This document shows positions 17,788 through 26,112 of a stretch of DNA of 64,000 nucleotides, piece by piece. How positions within the stretch are numbered: the stretch's first letter is position 1; every line of letters starts with the position of its first letter. Both the position numbers and the translations under genes were made by a program. This DNA comes from Pleomorphochaeta sp963678575 (GTDB lineage Bacteria > Spirochaetota > Spirochaetia > Sphaerochaetales > Sphaerochaetaceae), in contig CAXXHV010000002.1 in assembly GCA_963678575.2 (NCBI GenBank), positions 2,232,001 to 2,296,000 of the forward strand. Direction: 5' to 3'. Under the pieces are notes generated by a model, which saw nothing but the letters and a program-made list of their open reading frames with translations, ran no database searches and was not told where the DNA came from.

Positions 17788-18120
17788 AAGAATAGAGTAA
17801 ATAAAAAAATATTGATAATTATATATTAGATAACTATTTAAAATTATTTCTTTAATTACGATAATAATTTTAAAAATATTGTATTACGGCAAATATATAA
17901 GACTTAACTTGTTACTAGAACTAAAAATAACATAATTGTACTATCAAATCAACTATTTCAAAGGGCTAACACTAATGTGATAAAAACCTCAAAATATCAA
18001 TATACACTCCATATGCAAAAGAAGTATAAAAATGTTTAATCTTCTGATTTTTTATTTTACAACTTTTACTTGTTTTTTATTAACTTTTTTATACAAAAAA
18101 ATAATCTTTTTTAACATTAT
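17788..18120. other. intergenic gap without a recognised gene
   Basis: AT-rich stretch between the SSS gene and the zinc-ribbon gene. Two minus-strand frames have short open stretches, one of them including three TGA codons, but they contradict each other and no family was recognised. No terminator was found for the cassette that ends at 18121. Confidence 0.3.
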
Positions 18121-18354
18121 CTATAGACTTATTTTTGATATATTTTCTATACTAAACGAATTGCAAGGCGTAACTGCGTAAATTGTATTACACTTATCAC
18201 AAAATGATTCAAAGGTTTTCATATCAAAAGAATTTCCACATTCACATTTTATTCTAAACGGGATTGGTAAGAACCCATTTGAAAACCCCATCATCCTAAC
18301 TTTATTTAATACTTCTATTCCATCTTCAAATTTTGCAGAACATCCATCATGCAT
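18121..18354 (-). CDS. small zinc-ribbon-like protein of unknown function
   Basis: 77 residues. Cys37-x-Cys39 and Cys52-x2-Cys55, with additional Cys5 and Cys64, suggest a zinc ribbon or other metal site. It is the last gene of a four-gene operon, 11 bases after the ABC ATPase gene, with AAAGGAG before its ATG. The gene is real by position, ribosome site and conserved-looking cysteines, but I know no family for it. A role as a metal carrier or redox partner of the cassette is inference. Confidence 0.6.
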   Translation of the reverse strand: MHDGCSAKFEDGIEVLNKVRMMGFSNGFLPIPFRIKCECGNSFDMKTFESFCDKCNTIYAVTPCNSFSIENISKISL

Positions 18355-18365
18355 AGTTTTCTCCT

Positions 18366-19382
18366 TTAATCAAAAATCAATGAGTCGAGCTTAAGGACCT
18401 CACCTAATCGAATTATTTGTCTTTGCTTCATTAGGAAATTATCAATTTCTTCTAATTTCTTAAGCATTATTTTTTCTTCATTTGTAGTTTCTATTATCTT
18501 ACTAATACCACCATTTTTAATTACAATTCTTTTATCAGCCATAAGAGCTAAAATAGGATCATGTGTTGCTATTAATACAATTTTTTCTTCTTTAACTAAT
18601 AAGGCTAAAGCTTTTTTTCTATCAATTCCTGCATTCTCAATTTCATCAATCAAAACTATTGGAGATTTTGATAAAATTGCTGTATCGGCTATCATTAATG
18701 CTCTAGATTGACCTCCAGATAGACTAGTAATTGGAGTATCCAATTCAAAAGCTTCTCCTGCTAAAAAATTGGCTTCCATAATTATTTTTGATACAACCTC
18801 ATCAACATTTTCTACAAGTCTACTATTGGCATGTAGTTCTAAAAATTCTTTAACACTTAAATCCATAACAAAGTTCATATTTTGTGATAGTTGTGCAACT
18901 ATTTTGTTTCCATAAGAAAAACGCCATTTTTTATCTGCTTCTTTATCATTTATCAAAATCTTTCTTTTTGTAGGCGTGTCTTTATCAGCAATCCATTCAA
19001 TATCAGCAAGTAATCTACTTTTACCAGACCCAGTAGGACCAACAATAGCAATGATTTCTCCAACACTAATTTTAATATCATTCTCTTCAACCTTGCCTGA
19101 TTTATCATAACCTTTTAAAATTGTTAAACTATTTATTTTATCTTCATCAATACCCAGGAATTCCAACATTTGTAAGTAGTACTGAAAATAATGATTTAAA
19201 GTTAACTCCACATCTAAAGCTAAATCTTCAAGTTCTTGTGCTTTAATATTATTCAAATTTTGTACAGGACTAATCTCATAGTTTTTAAATAAATTATTAT
19301 TTTCATTAAAATAATCCTCCATAAAAGGATATTTATTAATAACCTCATTAATCTTTAAATTTATAAATTCCTTTTTATTCAT
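18366..19382 (-). CDS. ABC-type ATPase with N-terminal DUF1858-like segment, no permease partner
   Basis: 338 residues. Residues about 8-35 (INEVINKYPFMEDYFNENN) resemble the DUF1858-like start of the cassette's first protein. The ABC domain follows: Walker A GPTGSGKS 115-122, Q-loop Gln164, signature LSGGQ 221-225, Walker B VLIDE with Asp246/Glu247, and switch His274. There are no membrane segments and no permease gene in the operon. It overlaps the GTPase gene by four bases. It may work as a soluble ATPase driving assembly or remodelling rather than transport. The fold is certain, the role unknown. Confidence 0.8.
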   Translation of the reverse strand: MNKKEFINLKINEVINKYPFMEDYFNENNNLFKNYEISPVQNLNNIKAQELEDLALDVELTLNHYFQYYLQMLEFLGIDEDKINSLTILKGYDKSGKVEENDIKISVGEIIAIVGPTGSGKSRLLADIEWIADKDTPTKRKILINDKEADKKWRFSYGNKIVAQLSQNMNFVMDLSVKEFLELHANSRLVENVDEVVSKIIMEANFLAGEAFELDTPITSLSGGQSRALMIADTAILSKSPIVLIDEIENAGIDRKKALALLVKEEKIVLIATHDPILALMADKRIVIKNGGISKIIETTNEEKIMLKKLEEIDNFLMKQRQIIRLGEVLKLDSLIFD

Positions 19383-20071
19383 TTTTCACCTAAATCCATT
19401 TTTCTTACATTACCTAATTGATAATCTTCGCCAATACGTCGTTCGCCTAAACAATATGAACATAAAGCACTTGGCATAGAAAACCTTAATTCTTTCCCCT
19501 TAACACTAGTTATTTGATTATCATCAAGTATTAAAGTTGATAATTCAAAAGCACCTTGGCCTGTAAGCCCATTAATATTCATTGTTATAGCTTTTGGATT
19601 TACTTGTCTAACTCTAGAAGCAAAAACTTCTCTTTCAGCTTGAGACACAATATCACCCTTTGTAATAACAACTATATCAGCAGCTTTTAACATTGGACCA
19701 ATCTTTTTAGGAGTGTTAATACCTGATAAATTATCAATAACACAAATTGCTTTTATTTCTTTTATATAAGGTGAACACCTGTTACAAAGACCTGCAGATT
19801 CAGTAATTAATACATCCAAATCCTTTTCTATTCCCCATTGAGTAACTTCTTCAATATTAGAAACAAAATAATGATCTGGACATAAAGCCCCTGATAATCC
19901 TTTTTTTACAGGAATATTTAACTTCTTATAAAGAATATCATCATCTGTATATAAACAATCAAATTTTACAACACCAACTTTAAGATTTCTCTTTTTTAGA
20001 GCATCAATTGTCTTTACTATTACAGAAGTTTTTCCAGAAGAAGGTGGGCCAGAAATTGTAATTAGATTCAT
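19379..20071 (-). CDS. HypB/UreG-like SIMIBI GTPase, putative metallochaperone
   Basis: 230 residues. Walker A GPPSSGKT at 8-15, then a switch region KFDCLYTDDD (36-45). Cys64-Pro-Asp-His67 sits where UreG has its metal-binding CPH motif. TESAGLCNRC carries Glu91, Cys96 and Cys99, TKGD (137-140) replaces NKxD for guanine recognition, and Cys204-x2-Cys207 lies near the C-terminus. HypB and UreG insert nickel into hydrogenase and urease, but neither enzyme is encoded here. It overlaps both neighbours by four bases. A metal-delivery GTPase for an unknown target is the best reading. Confidence 0.75.
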   Translation of the reverse strand: MNLITISGPPSSGKTSVIVKTIDALKKRNLKVGVVKFDCLYTDDDILYKKLNIPVKKGLSGALCPDHYFVSNIEEVTQWGIEKDLDVLITESAGLCNRCSPYIKEIKAICVIDNLSGINTPKKIGPMLKAADIVVITKGDIVSQAEREVFASRVRQVNPKAITMNINGLTGQGAFELSTLILDDNQITSVKGKELRFSMPSALCSYCLGERRIGEDYQLGNVRKMDLGEK

Positions 20072-21276
20072 ATTATTTCCTCACTTGTTTTTTCAAATTC
20101 GCTAAGACAAGTTTCCAAAATCGAACCAATATTGTTATTTTTTATATAGTCCCAACCTATCCACATATATTTATTCTCTTTGGGTATATTATTATCAACA
20201 TAAGGATTAGTTGATGGAAATAATCCCTTATGACTTAATATTTCTCCCACATCTTTTGAGCCAAAGAAGTTGGCAATATCTGAAAGTTTTTCTTCTTTTT
20301 CAGCTTTAGTTAACATAAAAATTGGAGATATAATTGCTCCATCAGAAGGCCAGACAGCATTCATGGGACCACCAAACTTTGCCATTTTTGTAAAGAAATA
20401 TGGCATTATAGTAATTGCTGGTTGAATATTATGAGTATGTGATTTTACCATTTGTGAAGGATGCATACTTTTCAAAAGTGTTTTCCCAAGTTTTCTAACA
20501 CCATCAAGCCCAAAATTTTTATAAATATTTAATAAAATAGCATTAAATAAGTCAAAATCACCAATTGGTAAACTTACACTATTATCATATTCTCCACTAA
20601 TCAAATCTTTCCAGGATGTCGGAATTTTTTTATTTTTCAAAACATCATCGTTTATCAAAAATACTGCAGGAACTACACTAATAATTGAATAATCTTTATC
20701 TGGATCTCTTAAAGATATATAATCATTATCAAAATCTTGATTATATTTTTCTGATTTAATTAAATCTTTAAAGATTTTTTTCTTTTTAAATTGATTCATA
20801 TATTTATCATCAAAAAATAAATCAAACCCTGCAGATAAAAAAATATCAGAAAGATTTTCTTCACTCATACTTTCTTTTAGCCAATCAACTCCCATTGAAG
20901 CCGCTTTAAGTTCATAATCTACAATATCTTTTCTATTTGTATCATCTAACCATTTTTCTAAAGATTCTAATAATGGAATTCTTACAGGACAAGGAAGAAT
21001 TCCCGTAAGTTTTATTTCAGAATCTTTCTTTATATTTTTTTCAATTAATGATGAATCAACTTGATCTTTTTTAATCAAATTATTTAGGTCTTCTAAAAAT
21101 ATACTCTTATTTAATTTTTTAGATTTTATTAACACTGATAAAGCTAACGTCTTACCCAAGGTTGATAAAAGTTTTTCATCTTCCACTTGCCTCAATCCAT
21201 TTAAAATAAAATATTCTTTTGTTTCTGGGTATTTCAATATTATATCATAAAGAAAATCTTTTTCTGTTATTATCAT
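20068..21276 (-). CDS. cytosolic solute-binding-protein-like protein with N-terminal DUF1858-like domain
   Basis: 402 residues. There is no signal peptide; it starts MIITEKDFLYDIILKYPETK, resembling DUF1858 (KYP..EYF..NGL). The rest looks like an iron-type ABC substrate-binding protein: VVPAVFLINDDVLKNKKIPT, SWKDL, MVKSHTHNIQPA with two His, and VWPSDGAIISPIFML. Solute-binding folds normally work outside the membrane, so a cytosolic version beside a GTPase and a soluble ABC ATPase is odd. It is the first gene of the four-gene operon. Binding of a metal or metal complex is inferred from context. Confidence 0.7.
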   Translation of the reverse strand: MIITEKDFLYDIILKYPETKEYFILNGLRQVEDEKLLSTLGKTLALSVLIKSKKLNKSIFLEDLNNLIKKDQVDSSLIEKNIKKDSEIKLTGILPCPVRIPLLESLEKWLDDTNRKDIVDYELKAASMGVDWLKESMSEENLSDIFLSAGFDLFFDDKYMNQFKKKKIFKDLIKSEKYNQDFDNDYISLRDPDKDYSIISVVPAVFLINDDVLKNKKIPTSWKDLISGEYDNSVSLPIGDFDLFNAILLNIYKNFGLDGVRKLGKTLLKSMHPSQMVKSHTHNIQPAITIMPYFFTKMAKFGGPMNAVWPSDGAIISPIFMLTKAEKEEKLSDIANFFGSKDVGEILSHKGLFPSTNPYVDNNIPKENKYMWIGWDYIKNNNIGSILETCLSEFEKTSEEII

Positions 21277-21355
21277 TTTTTTATCCTCATCTCGTATTTA
21301 GTAAAGAAATAATAATAAAATAAGAACATCTTGTACGTTGTTTTTGCAACAGTAA

Positions 21356-21382
21356 TAAAAAAAGCTCCAATACTGGAGCTCT
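21356..21382 (-). terminator. terminator of the DUF5058-M20 operon
   Basis: Minus strand: AGCTCCA pairs with TGGAGCT (21363-21369 with 21374-21380), followed by seven T on the transcribed strand. It separates this operon from the GTPase cassette downstream. Confidence 0.85.
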
Positions 21383-21402
21383 CATTTGAAAAAAGGAATA
21401 AA

Positions 21403-22722
21403 TTATAATTTATTAACAACTTTCTTATAAAAATCTACACCTTTTATTAAAGTATTTGTGCATATATTCTCATCTAAGCCATGTACAGAATTTAGTTGCT
21501 GATGATTAATCTCTAATGGAGCAAACCTAAAGGCATTTTCACAAACTGAAACATAATGTCTAGCATCAGTCCCACCTGTAAGAGTATATGGAGAAGGAAT
21601 CACGTCATCCCAGTTTTCTAGAATCACGCTTTCAAGCAATTTAAATTCATCACTCTTATAATTAACAACTTGACATTCACCACCTTCATTAATTATTTCA
21701 ACTTCAACATCGAATTTCTTTCCTATCTTTTTAAATATTTTTAACATTTCAGAAGGCCCTTGATGACTAATAAATCTTATATTTGCAGTAACATAGGCTT
21801 CCTCTGGTAAAACATTTAAACCATTAGCCCCTTTTGTAGTTGTAAAAGCAACTGTTGTTTTAAACATAGCAGCCCCCATATTATCTACTCTTGGAATTAC
21901 AAAAGATAGCAAAGGAGCAAAACCTCTAGAATGTCTCATCAAAAAACCCATAGCACCTTTTGTTGTTTTCCCTAGTCTTGAAAGCATTTCAGCAGTTACA
22001 TCATTCATTTTAGAAACTGTTAGATTATGTTTATCAAAATAAGAAATAAATCTAGCTAATCGAACAATAGGAGTGTTTTTAGGTGGAGCTGAAGCATGCC
22101 CTCCTGAGGATTTAGCAATAAATTTAAAATTACCAGTACTTTTTTCTAAACTACCAATCATTGCATATTTACCTTTTACTCCAGGCATTGGAGAGTCAAC
22201 AATCATTCCACCTTCATCTATTAAAAAACGCAAATGTATTTGCTTTTCTTTTAAGTACTGAGCAGTTTTTAATGCGCCATCTCCTAAAACTTCTTCACCA
22301 CAAGAAGATGCAATATAAACATCAGTTGAAGGATCATACCCGTCTTCTATTAATTCTTCTATAGATTGAAATATACAAAATAAAGAACCTTTGGTATCAA
22401 CAGTTCCTCGCCCCCAAATAACACCATCTTCAATTAAGCCACTAAAAGGGGGGTTAGTCCATTCTCCTGTTGCTTCTACAACATCCTGATGACTCATAAA
22501 TAAAATAGGATCTCCTACTGGAGAAGAACTAGCCCATTTAAACAAAAGAGATCCTTCAATATCCAAAACTTCACATTTTGAAAAAACATTTGGAAAAAGC
22601 GTTTTTAATAAATCATGGAATCCCTCAAATTTTTCTTTTTGTTTTACTCCATATATTGAAATAGTTTCATACTGAATCATTTTCGATAATTTTGAACTAT
22701 ATAAAGCTTCTCTATCTTTCAT
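21403..22722 (-). CDS. M20-family metallopeptidase (carboxypeptidase/aminoacylase type)
   Basis: 439 residues. Metal and catalytic motifs of the M20 family: MSHQDVV with the first zinc His, WGRGTVDTKG with the bridging Asp, and SCGEEVLG with the catalytic and metal-binding Glu pair. A dimerisation domain occupies the middle (GGHASAPPKNTP). It resembles the carboxypeptidase S-like subgroup that cleaves dipeptides or N-acyl amino acids. Its ATG adjoins the stop of the upstream membrane-protein gene, so it is coupled to two membrane proteins, suggesting import and cleavage of a peptide or acyl-amino acid. Confidence 0.9.
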   Translation of the reverse strand: MKDREALYSSKLSKMIQYETISIYGVKQKEKFEGFHDLLKTLFPNVFSKCEVLDIEGSLLFKWASSSPVGDPILFMSHQDVVEATGEWTNPPFSGLIEDGVIWGRGTVDTKGSLFCIFQSIEELIEDGYDPSTDVYIASSCGEEVLGDGALKTAQYLKEKQIHLRFLIDEGGMIVDSPMPGVKGKYAMIGSLEKSTGNFKFIAKSSGGHASAPPKNTPIVRLARFISYFDKHNLTVSKMNDVTAEMLSRLGKTTKGAMGFLMRHSRGFAPLLSFVIPRVDNMGAAMFKTTVAFTTTKGANGLNVLPEEAYVTANIRFISHQGPSEMLKIFKKIGKKFDVEVEIINEGGECQVVNYKSDEFKLLESVILENWDDVIPSPYTLTGGTDARHYVSVCENAFRFAPLEINHQQLNSVHGLDENICTNTLIKGVDFYKKVVNKL

Positions 22723-23405
22723 TACTTCTTCTCCTTATTCTTTCTTCTAAATAACAAATACGAAACACCTATTGAAAGACCACCAATTACAATTATCATT
22801 GTACCAGTATCTCCAATCAATGAAGGAATACTAATACAAATTAATACCATACATACCATTGCAAAAGTAGATAACTTTAAATCTTTGATAAAATATTGAT
22901 AACCCAAAGCACCAAATAATGCAGGTAATACATTATCGAAGGCTGGTTTTATAATTGGATTTTGTAAAACAGGGGTTAACGGCACAATTAATAAAACACC
23001 TAAGGCTATAACCAGCATTGTAGTTAGAGCAGAGGTTGCTATTGATAAAGTCATAATTATTTCATCTTCTTTTGTTCCTGCAGTTGTGTTTGCTATTTCT
23101 CTTGAGCTAAAAGCACAAGGTAGCTTTAGATTAGTTAAATTGCCTGTCAAAAACGATAAATATACTCCTCCAATTCCAAGCAAAGGGACATAAATTAAAT
23201 ACTCAACAACACAAGAAGGAATATATATTAATAAAACCTTTGAAATAGCAGTAGCAAAAGCTTTTAAATTTACATGAGCATTTGTAAAATAAGCAATAAC
23301 AAAAGGCGCTAATAAAAGAGCTAATACACCAATTGATAAAAACATTCGCCCTAATTTATGTGTATCCTCAATATATTTATCATAATCAAAATCTTTATTC
23401 ATCAT
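22722..23405 (-). CDS. integral membrane protein, partner of DUF5058 protein
   Basis: 227 residues with about six membrane segments. It starts MMNKDFDYDKYIEDTHKLGR; a second ATG one codon later is an equally good start given GGAG spacing. A hydrophilic loop contains FSSREIANTTAGTKEDEII. It lies between a DUF5058 gene and an M20 peptidase gene, with seven bases and no gap respectively. I recognise no named family. It probably forms a two-component transporter with its neighbour. Confidence 0.7.
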   Translation of the reverse strand: MMNKDFDYDKYIEDTHKLGRMFLSIGVLALLLAPFVIAYFTNAHVNLKAFATAISKVLLIYIPSCVVEYLIYVPLLGIGGVYLSFLTGNLTNLKLPCAFSSREIANTTAGTKEDEIIMTLSIATSALTTMLVIALGVLLIVPLTPVLQNPIIKPAFDNVLPALFGALGYQYFIKDLKLSTFAMVCMVLICISIPSLIGDTGTMIIVIGGLSIGVSYLLFRRKNKEKK

Positions 23406-23412
23406 TATCTCC

Positions 23413-24153
23413 TTAAATTATCATTGAAAAAATTACAGTTGCTATCATTGCAATTATCATTGATAAAGCTAATGAAAATGATTCTAAACTCTTATAATTC
23501 TTTTTGTTAATTAGGAATTCAAAAAAAGCCATTACAAGTGCAGAAATAATTGCTGTGAAAATTGGAATAGTTACACCATTTACAATAAAATTTGCTACAT
23601 AATTACCTAAAAAAGCTGCACATAATCCAATAAACATTGCAATCATTGCTATATTTGCAAAAGAAGGTTTATTTGAATCTTTATTTTTGATTGCTCTAGT
23701 AGATAATTTTTTTGTATATTTTTTTAAAGTGAAAATTGTTAATAAACAACCCCAAACTATACCAACGGTCATAACTAACAATATTGTTACTAAATCATCC
23801 ATAGTTAAAAATGAATTATTTAAAGTTTTTCCAATTCCTTGAGCCGCAATTTGAGCAACAGTAGCTTCATATTGTAAATTACCTATAACTGATAATCTTA
23901 ACCAAGCAACAGGAACTCCTAAATTTCCACCTAAAGCTAAAACTCCTAAAAGAATAGAAATACTTGGTATAGCTGTAAAAGTTGCTGCCGAAGTAATAGC
24001 CCTTTTCAATAAATTCTTTTCCATTCCCATTTTAATTCCAGCTTTATAACTTCTAATAATAAAAGTAAAACAAAATAAAGAAACAAAAAGCAAAATAGCC
24101 GCAACAATAAGATATAATATAGTTGAATTAGCCAATGCTAAATAATCACTCAT
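23413..24153 (-). CDS. DUF5058 family membrane protein
   Basis: 246 residues with about six to seven membrane segments. The start MSDYLALANSTILYLIVAAI matches the DUF5058 family as I know it. A soluble loop has GVPVAWLRLSVIGNLQYEA. First gene of a three-gene operon ending in an M20 peptidase, transcribed away from the xyloside operon. Function is undescribed; transport of a peptide or acyl-amino acid is suggested only by linkage. Confidence 0.75.
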   Translation of the reverse strand: MSDYLALANSTILYLIVAAILLFVSLFCFTFIIRSYKAGIKMGMEKNLLKRAITSAATFTAIPSISILLGVLALGGNLGVPVAWLRLSVIGNLQYEATVAQIAAQGIGKTLNNSFLTMDDLVTILLVMTVGIVWGCLLTIFTLKKYTKKLSTRAIKNKDSNKPSFANIAMIAMFIGLCAAFLGNYVANFIVNGVTIPIFTAIISALVMAFFEFLINKKNYKSLESFSLALSMIIAMIATVIFSMII

Positions 24154-24310
24154 TAAATCCTCCTAATAGAAAATAATTTAAAACTTACACATTATAATAT
24201 GTATATTTATCTATCAGTATATCATAACTCAACTATATTGAAATAATAATAATTATTAAAAAAAATTTTATTCATTTATAATAAGAAAATGGTTTCAATA
24301 ATAACTTATG

Positions 24311-24322
24311 GAAACATGTTTC
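24311..24322. promoter_or_regulatory. palindrome GAAACATGTTTC in the divergent control region
   Basis: Perfect 12-bp palindrome in the 467-base divergent region between the DUF5058 operon and the xyloside importer. The half-site TGTTTC recurs at 24521-24526 and 24529-24534, close to the importer promoter. Probably a regulator site; the regulator is unknown. Confidence 0.35.
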
Positions 24323-24539
24323 GAAAAAAAAGTTTTAAACTAAATACTAATTTTTTCTATCTTAAAATTATGTTATTTACTTAACAAACATTATATATAA
24401 TTTAATTATTTTTTACTTAATTATTTATAATATAAGCAATTATTATTGAATTCAAACACTTAAAAAATAACTTAACAAATATTTATCTATAAATTATTCT
24501 AATTTTTGATTTTTTAAAAATGTTTCAATGTTTCGGATA

Positions 24540-24567
24540 TTGACAAGTTAAATATATATGGTAGCTT
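24540..24567 (+). promoter_or_regulatory. promoter of the xyloside importer operon
   Basis: Perfect -35 TTGACA at 24540-24545. The -10 is less clear: TAGCTT at 24562-24567 has a 16-base spacer and an upstream TG at 24559-24560 (extended -10). TATAAA at 24567 would be too far at 21 bases. Confidence 0.5.
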
Positions 24568-24579
24568 ATAAATATAGAA

Positions 24580-24591
24580 ATCGTTTTCGAT
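24580..24591. promoter_or_regulatory. putative LacI-type operator of the xyloside operon
   Basis: ATCG-TTTT-CGAT inverted repeat just downstream of the promoter and 29 bases before the binding-protein start codon. The LacI-family gene at 29465, inside this operon, is the likely ligand-sensitive repressor. Confidence 0.45.
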
Positions 24592-24620
24592 AAAACATTT
24601 AATTTAAAAAGGAGAAAAAA

Positions 24621-26027
24621 ATGAAAAAAATACTATTATCATTTTTAATTATTTCCATGACACTAACTTCTGTATTTGCTAGTGGACAAGAAGAAGCTAC
24701 TAAAGATACAGGTAAAGTGGGTGGCACTTTAAAAATTTGGTCTTTTACTACCGAATTAAATACTATGGCAGTAGCTTACAAAGAAGCACACCCAGAAGTA
24801 AACGTGGAATATACAATGATTCCAATGACAAATGGAGAATATCAAACAAAAATAAAAGCTGCTATAAGCTCTGGTGATGTTCCTGATGTAATGGCTTTAG
24901 AAGCAGCATTCGTAAGAGATTATGTAGAATCAGATTTCTTATTACCTCTTGATGATTTAGTTCCTCAAGCTAAATCAATCGAAGTTTATCCTTTTGTTCT
25001 AGATGTAGGAACTTTCGAAGGAACAACAAAAGCTTTCTCTTATCAAGCAACACCAGGTGCTGTATTCTATAGAAGAAGCATTGCAAAAAAATATTTAGGA
25101 ACTGACGATCCTGTAAAAATGCAAGAAATGATGAAAGATATGGATTCATTTAAAAAAGTTGCAAAAATTCTCCATGACAAGAGTAATGGCGATGTATATG
25201 CAGTATGTTCTTCAGGAGACTTTACCAACTTATACTATGCAAATAGAGAAACTCCTTGGGTAATTGATGGCAAACTAAATATTGATGACAAAGTATACGA
25301 CATGATTGAAACTGCAAAAGAATTCAGAGAAAACGGTTGGGAAGCACAAGCAACACAATGGGGTCAAGGTTGGTACGCTGGAATGAATGATTCTCTAGTA
25401 GATGCAGCAGGAAACCCAAAACAAGTTTTTGCTTATTTCTTACCTACTTGGGGATTACCTTACGTATTAATGCCAAATGCAACTCAAAAAGTTGTTGATA
25501 ATGAAACTGTTGGTGAATCAACTGTTGGAGACTGGGCTTGTATTAACGGACCAATGCCTTATTATTGGGGCGGAACTTGGATGGGAGTTATGGATGCTTC
25601 CAAAAATGTTGCAACAGCAAAAAGCTTCGTAGAATTTGCTACTCTTAATGAAAGCACATTAAAGAACTGGGCACTTGGAACATATACAAATGATTATTTA
25701 AAGAAAATTGATCCTAATATCGGAGATACTCAAGCTCAAGGTGCAGGCGACTTTATCTGTTCACAAAAAGTAGTAAGAGAAATCACAAGTCAATTTGATA
25801 ACGCTGAAACATCAGCATTCTTAGCAGGTCAAAACAGTTATTCTGGTTTTGCAAAAGCTGCTCCTGCAATTTCATTGAAACTAATGCAAGGAACTGACGA
25901 TGCTATTCAAAGATCATTGAATGATCCTCTCAGCAGATATGTTGAAGGAAAATCAACACTTAATGAATGTATTGCTGCATTTAAAGATGAAGTAAGAACT
26001 GCAGTACCAGACATTATTGTAAAATAA
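24621..26027 (+). CDS. ABC transporter sugar-binding protein (xyloside/oligosaccharide type)
   Basis: 468 residues. Spirochaete-style signal peptide MKKILLSFLIISMTLTSVFA followed by SGQEEA. The mature part is a CUT1 family sugar-binding protein: GGTLKIWSFTTELNTMAVAY, then AISSGDVPDVMALE, and GTWMGVMDASKN. It captures a sugar outside the membrane for the two permeases downstream. The operon continues with GH43 and GH1 glycosidases, so a xylo- or arabino-oligosaccharide is likely. A strong AAAGGAG ribosome site precedes the ATG. A hairpin separates it from the permease genes. Confidence 0.9.
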   Translation: MKKILLSFLIISMTLTSVFASGQEEATKDTGKVGGTLKIWSFTTELNTMAVAYKEAHPEVNVEYTMIPMTNGEYQTKIKAAISSGDVPDVMALEAAFVRDYVESDFLLPLDDLVPQAKSIEVYPFVLDVGTFEGTTKAFSYQATPGAVFYRRSIAKKYLGTDDPVKMQEMMKDMDSFKKVAKILHDKSNGDVYAVCSSGDFTNLYYANRETPWVIDGKLNIDDKVYDMIETAKEFRENGWEAQATQWGQGWYAGMNDSLVDAAGNPKQVFAYFLPTWGLPYVLMPNATQKVVDNETVGESTVGDWACINGPMPYYWGGTWMGVMDASKNVATAKSFVEFATLNESTLKNWALGTYTNDYLKKIDPNIGDTQAQGAGDFICSQKVVREITSQFDNAETSAFLAGQNSYSGFAKAAPAISLKLMQGTDDAIQRSLNDPLSRYVEGKSTLNECIAAFKDEVRTAVPDIIVK

Positions 26028-26050
26028 TTAACCTAAGAATTTAACTTATG

Positions 26051-26076
26051 TAATGCCGTAGAAATCTACGGCATTA
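26051..26076 (+). repeat. intercistronic hairpin between binding protein and permease
   Basis: TAATGCCGTAGA (26051-26062) pairs perfectly with TCTACGGCATTA (26065-26076); no U tract follows. Such hairpins commonly protect binding-protein mRNA or give partial termination, raising its level over the permeases. Confidence 0.7.
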
Positions 26077-26112
26077 CTAAAATTTAAAAGTAAATCACTG
26101 CTAGGAGCACAT

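Noticed and set aside
17788..18120. Membrane-protein remnant using TGA as tryptophan
   Set aside because: A second frame over the same bases looks equally coding-like, so neither is convincing.
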